NCBI RefSeq assembly: GCF_010501075.1 | Contig: NZ_QVMN01000002.1 | Location: forward strand, 434,001 to 498,000 | From: Dysgonomonas sp. 25 | GTDB taxonomy: Bacteria > Bacteroidota > Bacteroidia > Bacteroidales > Dysgonomonadaceae | Length of the DNA stretch: 64,000 bases | Reading direction: 5' to 3' | In this document: positions 26,679-36,082 of the stretch, piece after piece | Layout: each line of letters opens with the position of its first letter | How positions within the stretch are numbered: the first letter of the stretch is position 1 | The notes under the pieces: generated by a model | Seen by the model: only the letters and a program-made list of their open reading frames with translations | The model's database searches: none | What the model was told of the DNA's origin: nothing | Program-made: the position numbers and the translations under genes

Positions 26679-27224
26679 TTATTTTTGTCTGAACGAAATA
26701 AGCGAATCTTTATCGAAGATGGTGTATCGTTGCGAATATGGTTTTGCCTCTTTTTCAGGTTTTTGATTGGCGTAAAACTCTATCTCGTCGAATGATTTCA
26801 ATAGCTTCGATTCGTCTATCACTTCTTGCTCGACATTTTTCGGGTTGCCATAATAGATGATAACTTCGCCATTGAAGCGTGTAAATCCTTTGACCTTCTC
26901 GCTGTCGTAGCCATATCCTGTGCTTACTTGCAAGTATTCGCCTTTGTCGTCTTTCTCCACAGTTACAAAGTAAAGCCTGCGTGCACCCTTATCTTCGGCT
27001 TCTTCCTTTTTTGCAGTGGCTATAAATTCGGACATTTCCTTCTCGAGAACGCTGTTGAAAGGCTTATATGATTCGATGATAGCCATAGAATCCAGGTGAT
27101 TCTTCTCGGCTTGCTCTTCTTTCTCGATACGTTCTTGTGCGCGTTTCTTTCCTTGGTAGTCGTATAAGAAGTAACCACCTATTAACATTGCGAAACACAC
27201 GATTGTTAACATTTTCTTTTCCAT
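26679..27224 (-). CDS. Hypothetical membrane-anchored protein
   Basis: 181 aa, not recognised. One N-terminal transmembrane helix (MLTIVCFAMLIGGYFLYDY), then a charged coiled-coil-like stretch (KKRAQERIEKEEQAEKNHLDS), then a mixed alpha/beta domain with RRLYFVTVEKDD and FTRFNGEVIIYYGNP. It probably faces the periplasm. Single gene with its own terminator. Confidence 0.7.
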   Translation of the reverse strand: MEKKMLTIVCFAMLIGGYFLYDYQGKKRAQERIEKEEQAEKNHLDSMAIIESYKPFNSVLEKEMSEFIATAKKEEAEDKGARRLYFVTVEKDDKGEYLQVSTGYGYDSEKVKGFTRFNGEVIIYYGNPKNVEQEVIDESKLLKSFDEIEFYANQKPEKEAKPYSQRYTIFDKDSLISFRQK

Positions 27225-27362
27225 GACAGTCGGTTTTTAAGGGTTTGCAATCTGTTTTTACTATTTAGATGCAATTGTCGCCCTGATTCCATAAAGCAAA
27301 AGTAATATCTTTTATCCTGATATATCCGAACAGGTGCGGAAAATGCTGTTTTTTGTTTCTAA

Positions 27363-30300
27363 TTATTCTATTTTCAGGTATATAGCCGGCTCTTCGTCTA
27401 TGTATCCTACGGCATGCAATTCGTTGTATATCCTCTCATCTTCTATATCGCTGTATTTTGTAGGCAACAGGACTTCACCGCTTGCCGATATCAAGCCGTA
27501 TACATTGCCTTTTCCGTATTTGTATTCACTCACAACGATATATCCATATAATCCGTTTTTGTCGCGTCTTTCTTCCGTGTCGTTCAATAGTTCTATATCG
27601 TCGTATATTTCCGGGGCAATCATTTCCCCTTTCGAGTTGTATGCGCCGTATTTGCCCGCTTCATTCCTGACGACATAGATATCGGGTGTAAGGTCATCTA
27701 TATCCCAGTATTTAGCAGGAGCAATCATTTTGCCTGTTGCCGCTATTATTCCGTATTTGTAGTCATGGTCTTTGTATAATTCGACCTTGAGGATGCCTTG
27801 AGGATTTTTTGTTTCTATGCTGTTATCTACTCTGTACAACAAATCTATGTCTTCATATATTTCTTCGGCTATCTTTTTCCCTTTTGAGTTGTACGCACCG
27901 TATTTGCCATTTTCTTTGTTGACCTCGAAAATGTCGCGGCTTATCTCGTCGATGTATTCGTACTGTATCGGTATGATGGTTTTTCCCGAGGAGCTTATCA
28001 TACCTGTTTTGTCATTGATTTCAACGGTATAAAGGCCGGGAGCTATCTCATACGGTTCTTCATCGAACTTAAGGGGGATGACTATTTTCCCTTTCTTATT
28101 AACCATCCCGTACTTGTCATTCTTCTCGATGATAAGATGCTCGTTCGAATCGTCTATACCATCATAAGATACCGGCAGAATTTTCTTACCCTCTTTGCTG
28201 TAAGCACCATACTTGTCATTTTTCTCTACAATATAAAAGTCATATTTTCTATCGATGTCATCATACTCTATGGGGATAAGTTTTTTTCCTTTCGAGTCGA
28301 AAATGCCGTATTTATCGTTCTGTTCAACTTTCAGATGTCGATAGTATTCCTCTATATCGTCGTATACCGGAGGAAGAATTTCTTTCCCGTATAAGTCTAA
28401 AATGCCATATTTGCCATTTAATTCCGTCCTGATGGATTCTACCCCAATCATTTCCATATCGTCATATATCAGTGGAGTCACTTCGCCCGAGTAATACTGA
28501 TATAATCCTTTTTTGTCGTCGTTGTGTTCTACAACGAAGATTCCACCTTTTATATATTCGACGTCTGTATACTTGGCAGGGACGATTATGTTGCCTTGTG
28601 CATCTTTCATTCCCATATATTCTTCTCCGTCTTCGGCTTCCTGATAAAATGTTTCGAAATCATCATTCATCTCGACATTTCCATACAGAATCTTTTTGCC
28701 CGAAGAAGTCATCTTATCTACTTTCCCAACCAACCTGACGAACTCTTTGCGGTATCCGTGCTTGTCTTTCCCTACAGATGCTTTGGCCAGATTGATGACA
28801 TCTTTGTATGTCGCATTCCCTTTGAACTCGGAATCGCGTATCAATTGGGCAAACATCGCAACCGACGAGGCAAAGTTGAAATCAGTGCTATTCTTGTTTT
28901 TAGATGAGGCGGAAACAGGCAGGCTTAACAATTTGCTGCTGTCGCTTTGCGGGTCTTTGTAGCGCATATTCACCGTCAGCAGTTTGTTATTGTCGGTTAT
29001 GGCATCGGCGGGCTTCAACTCGTAGAGGGCTGTTACGGTATGCCCCGAACCCATATCTCCGGCATCTTTGGTGTCGTCGTCAAAATCTTCATTGTTGAGC
29101 AAACGCGTCTCGTAACCGATAAGGCGGTATGAGTCTATCAATTCGGGATTGAACTCGACTTGCAATTTTACGTCTTTGGCAACAGTATATAGTGTACCTG
29201 CAAATTCGGTAATCAACACCCTTTTAGCTTCTGCGATGTTGTTGATGTAGGCATGGTTTCCGTTTCCATTTTGTGCCAATGCTTGCATGTGGTTGTCTTT
29301 GTAGTTGCCCATACCATAGCCCAATACGGAAAGGAGTACGCCCGATTTAGCTTCTTCGGCTATCAGTTTCTTGAGGTCGCTTGAAGAAGAAGGGCCGACA
29401 TTGAAATCGCCGTCGGAGCATATAATGATGCGGTTGTTACCTCCTTCGATAAAGTTTTCTTTGGCTATTTTATAGGCTAATAGAATCCCTTCGCCGCCGG
29501 CAGTGGAGCCTCCTGCCGTCAGTTTGTTGAGCGCTTCCTTTATCTTCTCTTTATCCTTTCCGGATGTCGCAGGCAATACCAATCCCGCATTTCCGGCGTA
29601 TACAACTATTGCAACTTTATCCTTCTCTTTCATCTGGTCGGCAAGCATCGACATCGATTCTTTTACCAAATCGAGGCGGGCAGGGCCTTCCATCGAACCG
29701 GAGACATCAATCAAGAACACAAAATTAGACGGAGGTAGCATCTTCTCGGGTATATCACGTGTTTTGAGCCCTATTTTGCACAACAGATTATGCTTGTTCC
29801 AAGGGCATTGCCCGATTTCGGCTTGCATGGTGATGGGGTTGTCCATAGTCGGCTGTGTGTAGTCGTAGTGGAAGTAATTGATTAACTCTTCGGTGCGGAT
29901 TGCATCGCGGGGAGGAAACACTTCCATCTCAATGAAACGCCGGACATTGCTGTATGAGGCTTTGTCTACATCGGCCGAGAAAGTCGATACAGGTTCTTTG
30001 CGGGTAGATTTGAATTTGTTCTCGCCGAATTGGGTATATTCTTCTTCTGCTAAAGCGTCGTAATTTATCCTGTCAGATAATCTCAACATTTGTTCTGTTG
30101 GAGTGGCCGATGTTCCATAGCCTATGATTATCATCTCACTAAGCTGGTGTTCCTCTTCTTTCATTACAATATTGTATACTGTTTTGCCAGCTTCTATTTT
30201 CACGGTTTGGGTGATATACCCAACATAGAAAAATTCGATAACATCGCCTACATTGGCAGTCAGGGTGTAATTGCCTTCTATGTCGCTATGGGTGGCGTTG

Positions 30301-30443
30301 GTGGTTCCCTGAATGCGTATACTGCATCCGATAATGGGTTCATTGTATACATCGTCGGTTATAGTTCCTGTGACAGTTACTTGTTGGGCAAATAGATTGA
30401 AGAAGCAAAGCAGAAAGCAGGTTAAGAATAAGGCTTTTTTCAT
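27363..30443 (-). CDS. Secreted CarboxypepD_reg + vWA (YfbK-like) + WG-repeat fusion protein
   Basis: 1026 aa. Order of parts: signal peptide 1-20; CarboxypepD_reg-like beta-sandwich about 21-95 followed by SEMIIIGYGTS, as at the start of SusC-like proteins; von Willebrand N-terminal region about 145-235; vWA domain about 240-410 with an intact MIDAS motif DVSGS at 246-250; YfbK-type C-terminal region to about 600; then about ten WG-type repeats (KYGxxxxxGKxIxPxxYDDI) to the C-terminus. Probably a surface or periplasmic adhesion/scaffold protein; partners unknown. A TACTTTTG box precedes it. Confidence 0.88.
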   Translation of the reverse strand: MKKALFLTCFLLCFFNLFAQQVTVTGTITDDVYNEPIIGCSIRIQGTTNATHSDIEGNYTLTANVGDVIEFFYVGYITQTVKIEAGKTVYNIVMKEEEHQLSEMIIIGYGTSATPTEQMLRLSDRINYDALAEEEYTQFGENKFKSTRKEPVSTFSADVDKASYSNVRRFIEMEVFPPRDAIRTEELINYFHYDYTQPTMDNPITMQAEIGQCPWNKHNLLCKIGLKTRDIPEKMLPPSNFVFLIDVSGSMEGPARLDLVKESMSMLADQMKEKDKVAIVVYAGNAGLVLPATSGKDKEKIKEALNKLTAGGSTAGGEGILLAYKIAKENFIEGGNNRIIICSDGDFNVGPSSSSDLKKLIAEEAKSGVLLSVLGYGMGNYKDNHMQALAQNGNGNHAYINNIAEAKRVLITEFAGTLYTVAKDVKLQVEFNPELIDSYRLIGYETRLLNNEDFDDDTKDAGDMGSGHTVTALYELKPADAITDNNKLLTVNMRYKDPQSDSSKLLSLPVSASSKNKNSTDFNFASSVAMFAQLIRDSEFKGNATYKDVINLAKASVGKDKHGYRKEFVRLVGKVDKMTSSGKKILYGNVEMNDDFETFYQEAEDGEEYMGMKDAQGNIIVPAKYTDVEYIKGGIFVVEHNDDKKGLYQYYSGEVTPLIYDDMEMIGVESIRTELNGKYGILDLYGKEILPPVYDDIEEYYRHLKVEQNDKYGIFDSKGKKLIPIEYDDIDRKYDFYIVEKNDKYGAYSKEGKKILPVSYDGIDDSNEHLIIEKNDKYGMVNKKGKIVIPLKFDEEPYEIAPGLYTVEINDKTGMISSSGKTIIPIQYEYIDEISRDIFEVNKENGKYGAYNSKGKKIAEEIYEDIDLLYRVDNSIETKNPQGILKVELYKDHDYKYGIIAATGKMIAPAKYWDIDDLTPDIYVVRNEAGKYGAYNSKGEMIAPEIYDDIELLNDTEERRDKNGLYGYIVVSEYKYGKGNVYGLISASGEVLLPTKYSDIEDERIYNELHAVGYIDEEPAIYLKIE

Positions 30444-30480
30444 AATTGCGTATTTTGTGTATTAGCATTAACAATAAAGT

Positions 30481-30488
30481 CAAAAGTA
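30481..30488 (-). promoter_or_regulatory. -7 box of the vWA/WG-repeat gene
   Basis: Minus strand TACTTTTG fits TAnnTTTG, 37 bases before ATG 30443. Confidence 0.5.
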
Positions 30489-30527
30489 CAAAGAATATGG
30501 ATAAATAAAAGCAGAAAGGCAGCTTAT

Positions 30528-32357
30528 TTAGTCATTTTCGTGGAAAACTTTCATCTCGCAACTCTTACAATCGAAATCCAATCGCAGGCGTGTATTATTA
30601 TAGGTGAGATAGAAAGGCTCTTTGTAAGGGGATTTCGTTTGCTGGTTTTTCGGACACCAACCCATGCTGTATTTGATGCAGTGACGGGTGAACATTAAAG
30701 GAACATCCCTCTGCGATTCCTTTTCAAAAGCCGGCTGCAGGACATGTGCTTCGTGTTGCAGATAGAACTCGCGGCTTTTCTCATTCATCACATTGCCCAG
30801 ATAGGTAATTTCCTTTTGTGGGAAAGGATGATAAGTCGGCGTCATCAGCTTTCTTTCCTGCTGATAGCGTATCTTCCGTAAGGATAGGAGCTTGTCGGTC
30901 AATTGCCTCCTCCATTCGGAGACGACGGATGCGGGAATAAACCAATTCTTGTCGAAATGGATATTCACATCTTTGACCTCAAAGATTGTATTACCTGTTT
31001 TGCTCAGGTTATTTCGGATATTCTGGCGTTGGTCTTTCTGTGCGGGCTCTTTCGGGTGGTCGAAAGGGAGGATTACGTAGTTGTCATTCTCGTCCGTTAT
31101 TTGCAATGAAAAGCCCGATGCAACTTCGTGCACATCAATTGTAACTGCTAACTTCCTCGTAGCCGATTCTTTAGCCAGTAACTTGTTGAACTCGTGGTCG
31201 TAGTTGCGATAGATGAAAGTACCCTTTTTCAACAAAGGCATATTCAGCGGGAAAAGTTTGCCGTTCTCCTCGCGGTTGATATGGATGCCTTCCAACTCGT
31301 TTTTGTGGTTGAAGAAGCAAAGCCCGTCGCTGTTGTTCAGCTTCTTATCCGTATGGATGGTGAAAAAGCGCGTAGTCACTTCCGCCACTTTTCCGATGGG
31401 TTCGCCTACCGATTTGGGCGAATCGATAGACCAGATGTGTTTTTTGCGATCGTGAGCGAAATAATCGGTGAATCCGCGATTAAAGCTTTTTTCGGGATTC
31501 GGTTCGAAGGTATAAGTCGAATATCCCGATGACGAGCGAGTATATTCGGGGCGTTTTCTGAATATAGCGTCTAATTTCTTACGATAATAGGCAACTGCAT
31601 TTTTTACATAGTCAGCATCCTTTAATCGTCCTTCTATTTTGAGGGAGGTTACACCCGCATCTATCAACTCTTCGAGACTGTCCGAGAGATTCAAATCCTT
31701 CATCGATAATAAATGCTTCTTGGATAGAATTTCTTCGCCGCCGGCATCTGTCAATGTATAAGGCAGGCGGCAATATTGGGCACAAGCCCCTTTATTAGCG
31801 CTTCGTCCGGCAAGCGCCTGACTCAGATAGCATTGCCCGCTGTAGCAAACACACAACGCCCCATGTACAAAGACTTCGAGGGGCGTTTTTACTTGGGTAG
31901 CTATCTGGCTTATCTCATCTATTGTCAGTTCACGCGCCAAAACTATCTGGCTGAATCCGGCATTTTCGAAAAACTTTACCTTTTCGGCAGTGCGGTTGTC
32001 TGTCTGCGTGCTGGCATGGAGCGGGATAGGAGGGAGGTCGAGTTGCAGGATGCCCATATCCTGTATGATAAGTGCGTCTACTCTGGCAATATTATACAAA
32101 TCCCAGATGAGTTTTTCTGCTTGGATAAGTTCCTTATCATTCAGAATCGTATTGAGGGCAACATATACCTTGGCATCGAACAGGTGCGCATATTCGCATA
32201 GGCGTTTAATATCCTCGATGGTATTTCCGGCGGCCGCACGTGCACTGAATAACGGCGCACCGATATACACCGCATCTGCTCCGTGCTTTATCGCTTCGAT
32301 GCCTATTTCAGCATTCTTAGCCGGAGCCAGTAATTCTATTTTCCGAGTTTTAAGCAA
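30528..32357 (-). CDS. U32 family peptidase / RlhA-like RNA hydroxylation protein
   Basis: 609 aa. The N-terminal TIM-barrel-like U32 domain begins KIELLAPAKNAEIGIEAIKHGADAVYIGAP (shown here as the family opening), with VFVHGALCVCYSGQCYLSQ and KGACAQYCRLPY carrying the conserved cysteines. MKDLNLSDSLEELIDAGVTSLKIEGR is the usual second half. A C-terminal extension (about 430-609) ends with a Cys pair (CKSC). E. coli RlhA hydroxylates 23S rRNA; other U32 members are collagenase-like. A role in RNA modification is the likelier one. Confidence 0.88.
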   Translation of the reverse strand: MLKTRKIELLAPAKNAEIGIEAIKHGADAVYIGAPLFSARAAAGNTIEDIKRLCEYAHLFDAKVYVALNTILNDKELIQAEKLIWDLYNIARVDALIIQDMGILQLDLPPIPLHASTQTDNRTAEKVKFFENAGFSQIVLARELTIDEISQIATQVKTPLEVFVHGALCVCYSGQCYLSQALAGRSANKGACAQYCRLPYTLTDAGGEEILSKKHLLSMKDLNLSDSLEELIDAGVTSLKIEGRLKDADYVKNAVAYYRKKLDAIFRKRPEYTRSSSGYSTYTFEPNPEKSFNRGFTDYFAHDRKKHIWSIDSPKSVGEPIGKVAEVTTRFFTIHTDKKLNNSDGLCFFNHKNELEGIHINREENGKLFPLNMPLLKKGTFIYRNYDHEFNKLLAKESATRKLAVTIDVHEVASGFSLQITDENDNYVILPFDHPKEPAQKDQRQNIRNNLSKTGNTIFEVKDVNIHFDKNWFIPASVVSEWRRQLTDKLLSLRKIRYQQERKLMTPTYHPFPQKEITYLGNVMNEKSREFYLQHEAHVLQPAFEKESQRDVPLMFTRHCIKYSMGWCPKNQQTKSPYKEPFYLTYNNTRLRLDFDCKSCEMKVFHEND

Positions 32358-32361
32358 GCTA

Positions 32362-33012
32362 TCAGGAATTTAATATACTTTCTAATTCTTTTAATTGATT
32401 ATTCGTTGGTTTGATAATACCTACATTTGGATGCTTTTTGAATTGAGGATTATTATTTTCCAATAATTTTTGTGATAGAGATGCATATTTCTTTGCAACC
32501 TCTAATTTTCCCATTTTATGAGATAAACAAGCTGCTAAATATGTAAAATAGAACTTATCACTATTGAAAATTAAGTCTTCAATATTTATATTCTCTATTT
32601 GTTCATAAACAATAGAAAATTTACTGATTTCGTTTTTCCTTAGAACAATCTCAATCAACTTTAAATTAGACAGATTATCTGCATTTTGTTTATAATTCTT
32701 ATACTTGTTAATTAATTCAAAATAATATTTCGCTTCATCCAATTCTTTCTTTTTCATATAGTAGTCACCTATTTGTTCTAAAGCACAAGTGACTTCTAAA
32801 ATTTCATTTGGATATTCGGAAATGGTTCTTTTTAATAATTCTATCCCAAGAGTTTGATATTCTTGCGATTCAGTTCTTAATAAATAGGTCGCTTGTATTC
32901 TGATATATTGAGCCTTATAGAATGAACCTCTGGAACGTTTTAAACGCTCTTCGAAATTATGTTCAATATCTTCATTCCATATTGTATTCCTATACCAATT
33001 GTCACGGCTCAT
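32362..33012 (-). CDS. TPR-like hypothetical protein, AT-rich
   Basis: 216 aa, family not recognised. It is all-helical with TPR-like spacing: EQIGDYYMKKKELDEAKYYFELINKYK (read as one helix pair) and LAACLSHKMGKLEVAKKYASL. It has no signal peptide, so it should be cytoplasmic. The base composition is clearly more AT-rich than metA and the U32 gene on either side, which suggests acquisition from elsewhere. It sits 11 bases after metA and 4 bases before the U32 gene, in the same direction, so it is probably transcribed from the metA promoter. Confidence 0.7.
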   Translation of the reverse strand: MSRDNWYRNTIWNEDIEHNFEERLKRSRGSFYKAQYIRIQATYLLRTESQEYQTLGIELLKRTISEYPNEILEVTCALEQIGDYYMKKKELDEAKYYFELINKYKNYKQNADNLSNLKLIEIVLRKNEISKFSIVYEQIENINIEDLIFNSDKFYFTYLAACLSHKMGKLEVAKKYASLSQKLLENNNPQFKKHPNVGIIKPTNNQLKELESILNS

Positions 33013-33023
33013 TCTTGTGTATA

Positions 33024-33980
33024 TTAGATATTGTCATCCATTAATTGTTCAATCTCTCCTAATTCGCTGATTTTTGTTTTATCGAAAGGCGTTTCCTGAT
33101 AAAGGAAGTAATTCAACCAATTGTTGAACAGGAGGTTGGCATGCCCTTTCCAAGTCACCAAAGGCGGATTTTCGGGGTTGTCGTCGCGGTAATAATTGCG
33201 CGGCAATTTTATCGGCAAGCCTTTCTCCTTATCACGCATATACTCGGTATGTAGCGTATTAGGCGAATACTCGGAGTGCCCTGTCAGGTAAAACTCACGT
33301 CCTCCCCGCGAACAGATAATACCTACTCCCGATTCGTCCGACTCGGCAAGTACTTTGAGTGCCGGACAATTGGCAATATCTTTTCGTGATACGGCTGTGT
33401 GCCTGCTGTGCGGAATATTGAACTCGTCGTCGAATCCACGGAATAGCGGAAACTTATTGTCGTATATCTTATGCCTGAATACACCGAACATCTTTTCGGG
33501 TAATTCTTCTTTATTGACTCCATAGAAATGGTACAAAGCGGCTTGTGCAGCCCAACAGATATAGAGTGTAGAGGTGACATGCATACGCGCCCAATCGAAA
33601 ATGGCCGATACCTCATTCCAATAGGTAACTTCCTCGAACGCAAATTGTTCGACAGGTGCGCCTGTAATAATCATGCCGTCGTAATAATCTTCTTTCACTT
33701 CGCTGAAACTCTTGTAGAACGTCATCATATGCTCCTCGGGAGTATTTTTGGAAGTATGCGTTTCCAAGCGCAGAAAATCAATTTCAACCTGTAGCGGATT
33801 GTTCGATAGCAGACGGATAAGGTCTGTTTCGGTCGTGATTTTTATCGGCATCAGGTTTAGTACCAAAACATGCAGCGGACGTATATCCTGGGTGCTGGCA
33901 CGAAGCTGATTCATGACGAAGATATTTTCCTTCTTCAGAATCTCAATAGCCGGAAGATTATTGGGTATGTTTACTGGCAT
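33024..33980 (-). CDS. metA: Homoserine O-acyltransferase MetA, probably acetyl-CoA specific
   Basis: 318 aa. First committed step of methionine synthesis, acylating homoserine. Catalytic residues are in place: Cys142 (YICWAAQ), His235 and Glu237 (GHSEY). Residue 111 is Glu (TGAPVEQFAFEE). In this family Glu111 goes with acetyl-CoA (Bacillus type) and Gly111 with succinyl-CoA (E. coli type), so I predict O-acetylhomoserine as product. The promoter box is 26 bases upstream. No SAM riboswitch structure is visible in the short leader. Confidence 0.95.
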   Translation of the reverse strand: MPVNIPNNLPAIEILKKENIFVMNQLRASTQDIRPLHVLVLNLMPIKITTETDLIRLLSNNPLQVEIDFLRLETHTSKNTPEEHMMTFYKSFSEVKEDYYDGMIITGAPVEQFAFEEVTYWNEVSAIFDWARMHVTSTLYICWAAQAALYHFYGVNKEELPEKMFGVFRHKIYDNKFPLFRGFDDEFNIPHSRHTAVSRKDIANCPALKVLAESDESGVGIICSRGGREFYLTGHSEYSPNTLHTEYMRDKEKGLPIKLPRNYYRDDNPENPPLVTWKGHANLLFNNWLNYFLYQETPFDKTKISELGEIEQLMDDNI

Positions 33981-34006
33981 TCCTTGCTCGATTTTAGTTG
34001 CTGATA

Positions 34007-34014
34007 CAAAGGTA
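34007..34014 (-). promoter_or_regulatory. -7 box of metA
   Basis: Minus strand TACCTTTG fits TAnnTTTG. The leader would be about 20 nt, too short for a riboswitch. Confidence 0.6.
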
Positions 34015-34049
34015 CTAAATTTTCGGCTGATAGATTATGGTAGAAGAAG

Positions 34050-35060
34050 CTAAAGTAGTTTCAGCTTGCCTAATATAAAGTTCATGGATTTGTGCAACAG
34101 GTAAGCGCAGATGATACTTAATATGCCTGCCATCAATAGAACAAGGTATTCGCTTATGCCCAGCTTCTCTGTCCAAGGTTTGATATAGGGATAAAAGATC
34201 CTTTCGTGAAGGAGGTATAATTCTAATGATATACTACCAAAAAAGACCAAGATATGTGACAAACGTATCGATGATATTTTGTCTAAGAGCTGGCATAAGC
34301 ATATAGACAAGCCCGGAGCAATTAAAAGGATAGGTAACCAATATAAGCCCTTCCATAACCAGTAGGCGTTGACATAGGTGTGTATATAATATAGAACAGC
34401 AAACCCTATGAGAGAGAGAATGTATAAAGCAATACGAAATTGGGGTTTTGAGTATAATGGAGTTGTGGTGTTTTGTGATTGCTTGGCAAGCCAGACTCCA
34501 ACAAAAAATATAGGGATGCGGGTGAAGAATAAAACTTTTAACCCGAGGTTTATGTCCATTAATACAGTCATAATGATGAAGGCTAATGGTCCTAATATAG
34601 CGAGAATAGTCAATATGTTGGGATATTTACGGAATATCTTTATATATAGTGGAAACCCCAGATAGAAAACAACGATACTGGGAACGAACCATTCGAATGA
34701 AACTTCTCCGGTCCAGAAGCCAACAGTAGACAAAATCAATAAATATTCTTTTATATCAAACGTACCCTTCAGCGCAAAATAAAGTAGTATAACTACTGCA
34801 TAGACCGGAAATATCCTGATAAACCGACTTTTATAGAATTTAAGTAGAGACGGTTTCTTCAATGAAGCGAAATACAGACCAAACCCTGATAACATAAAGA
34901 ATATATCGACTCCGGCAAAACCAATCTTAACAGGAAAAAAATTAATATCAACATGAAATGTCCCGTGAAATAGCATTATCCAGATAACGCTGATTCCCAT
35001 TAATTCTGTCCTGTACTTAGATAATAGCCCGAAACAATTTGAAGTAGAAGTAGAGACCAT
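34050..35060 (-). CDS. Acyltransferase family 3 (OafA/YrhL-like) membrane protein, copy 2
   Basis: 336 aa integral membrane protein with about ten hydrophobic helices. Motifs of the family: LMGISVIWIMLFHGTF (catalytic His in LFH), KIGFAGVDIFFMLSGFGLYFA, and KFYKSRFIRIFPVYAVVIL with the conserved Arg. Such enzymes O-acetylate surface sugars (O-antigen, capsule, peptidoglycan). The target is unknown. It lies 2 bases after a related gene with the same domain order, a tandem duplication that has diverged strongly. Confidence 0.88.
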   Translation of the reverse strand: MVSTSTSNCFGLLSKYRTELMGISVIWIMLFHGTFHVDINFFPVKIGFAGVDIFFMLSGFGLYFASLKKPSLLKFYKSRFIRIFPVYAVVILLYFALKGTFDIKEYLLILSTVGFWTGEVSFEWFVPSIVVFYLGFPLYIKIFRKYPNILTILAILGPLAFIIMTVLMDINLGLKVLFFTRIPIFFVGVWLAKQSQNTTTPLYSKPQFRIALYILSLIGFAVLYYIHTYVNAYWLWKGLYWLPILLIAPGLSICLCQLLDKISSIRLSHILVFFGSISLELYLLHERIFYPYIKPWTEKLGISEYLVLLMAGILSIICAYLLHKSMNFILGKLKLL

Positions 35061-35062
35061 AA

Positions 35063-36082
35063 TTATGCGTAGTTTATCTTTTTTAGAAGTAGTGTGATAA
35101 CTTTGTGTATGAGGTATGCCACAACAACACTGATAATGGATAAGATAAAGAATTTAATCCATTTGTTCAGATGTATGTCCGGCGAATAAACGATGTATGG
35201 ATAGAATACCTGTTCGTGGACGAGATATAGCTCTAAGCTCATCGTTCCTATGAATGTCATCGGTTTAAGGATGAGCGATGCAATGAAGGCTTTTCTCTTT
35301 TCTACGAAAGCAAAGATGTTGCATAAGAACAGGCACACCCCCGGAACAATAAGGAAGAACAGCAGCATGTCTCCTCCTATCCAACGAAAATGGGAATAGA
35401 AATTCATACTGCAGGCTAACAGCCCGATACCCAAGATGCTTAACAGATAAAATAGCGCAGGGGGGATACGGGTGGCTTTATCTGCTATATCCTGTTTGGA
35501 CAGATAGCCTACCCAGATACCTATCGCAAATATGGGAATGCGCGAAAAGAAATCATATTTGATGCCTATATTGTAATCGAATATCCAGGTCGCAACTACA
35601 AAGCCTATAGCTATGAGAACGGTTGTTATCGTTGCTACATTAGGTGACTTTCGGAATAACCGGATATACCAAGGGAAGCATAAGTATAAGACTACGATGG
35701 CTGATACGTACCACCCGAAACTGGGTTGGTTTATCCAGAAGCCGATAGTAGACGCCTGCATGGCGAAAGTCCATACATCTCCGCCTTTGAGCAGGAAATT
35801 CAATAAGATAATGAGTATAAAAGGAGGGAATATCCTGATAAATCGTTTCTTATAGAATTGCAGGGTTGTTTGCTTTTTTAGCGAGGAATAGTACAATCCA
35901 TATCCAGAGAGAAAGAGGAAAATATCGACACCCGCATATCCGGTATGTGCTATTGCTCCCAATAGGTTATAATACAGGTAATTGGACGAATGGAACAACA
36001 TCACCCAAAGAGCGGCTATCCCCATCAATGGCAGGCGATAGGTCGATAAGATAGTATATGGATTTATTCTTTCGCTGTTCAT
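35063..36082 (-). CDS. Acyltransferase family 3 (OafA/YrhL-like) membrane protein, copy 1
   Basis: 339 aa, same family as the next gene downstream. Shared features: LMGIAALWVMLFHSSNY (His), HTGYAGVDIFLFLSGYGLYYS and QFYKKRFIRIFPPFIL. About ten membrane helices, no extra SGNH domain. Its start overlaps the ispE stop by 4 bases, so it is coupled to ispE. The modified glycan is not evident from the neighbours. Confidence 0.88.
   Translation of the reverse strand: MNSERINPYTILSTYRLPLMGIAALWVMLFHSSNYLYYNLLGAIAHTGYAGVDIFLFLSGYGLYYSSLKKQTTLQFYKKRFIRIFPPFILIILLNFLLKGGDVWTFAMQASTIGFWINQPSFGWYVSAIVVLYLCFPWYIRLFRKSPNVATITTVLIAIGFVVATWIFDYNIGIKYDFFSRIPIFAIGIWVGYLSKQDIADKATRIPPALFYLLSILGIGLLACSMNFYSHFRWIGGDMLLFFLIVPGVCLFLCNIFAFVEKRKAFIASLILKPMTFIGTMSLELYLVHEQVFYPYIVYSPDIHLNKWIKFFILSIISVVVAYLIHKVITLLLKKINYA

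Noticed and set aside
33981-34049. SAM riboswitch in front of metA
   Set aside because: The promoter box leaves a leader of only about 20 nt and no stem structure is visible.
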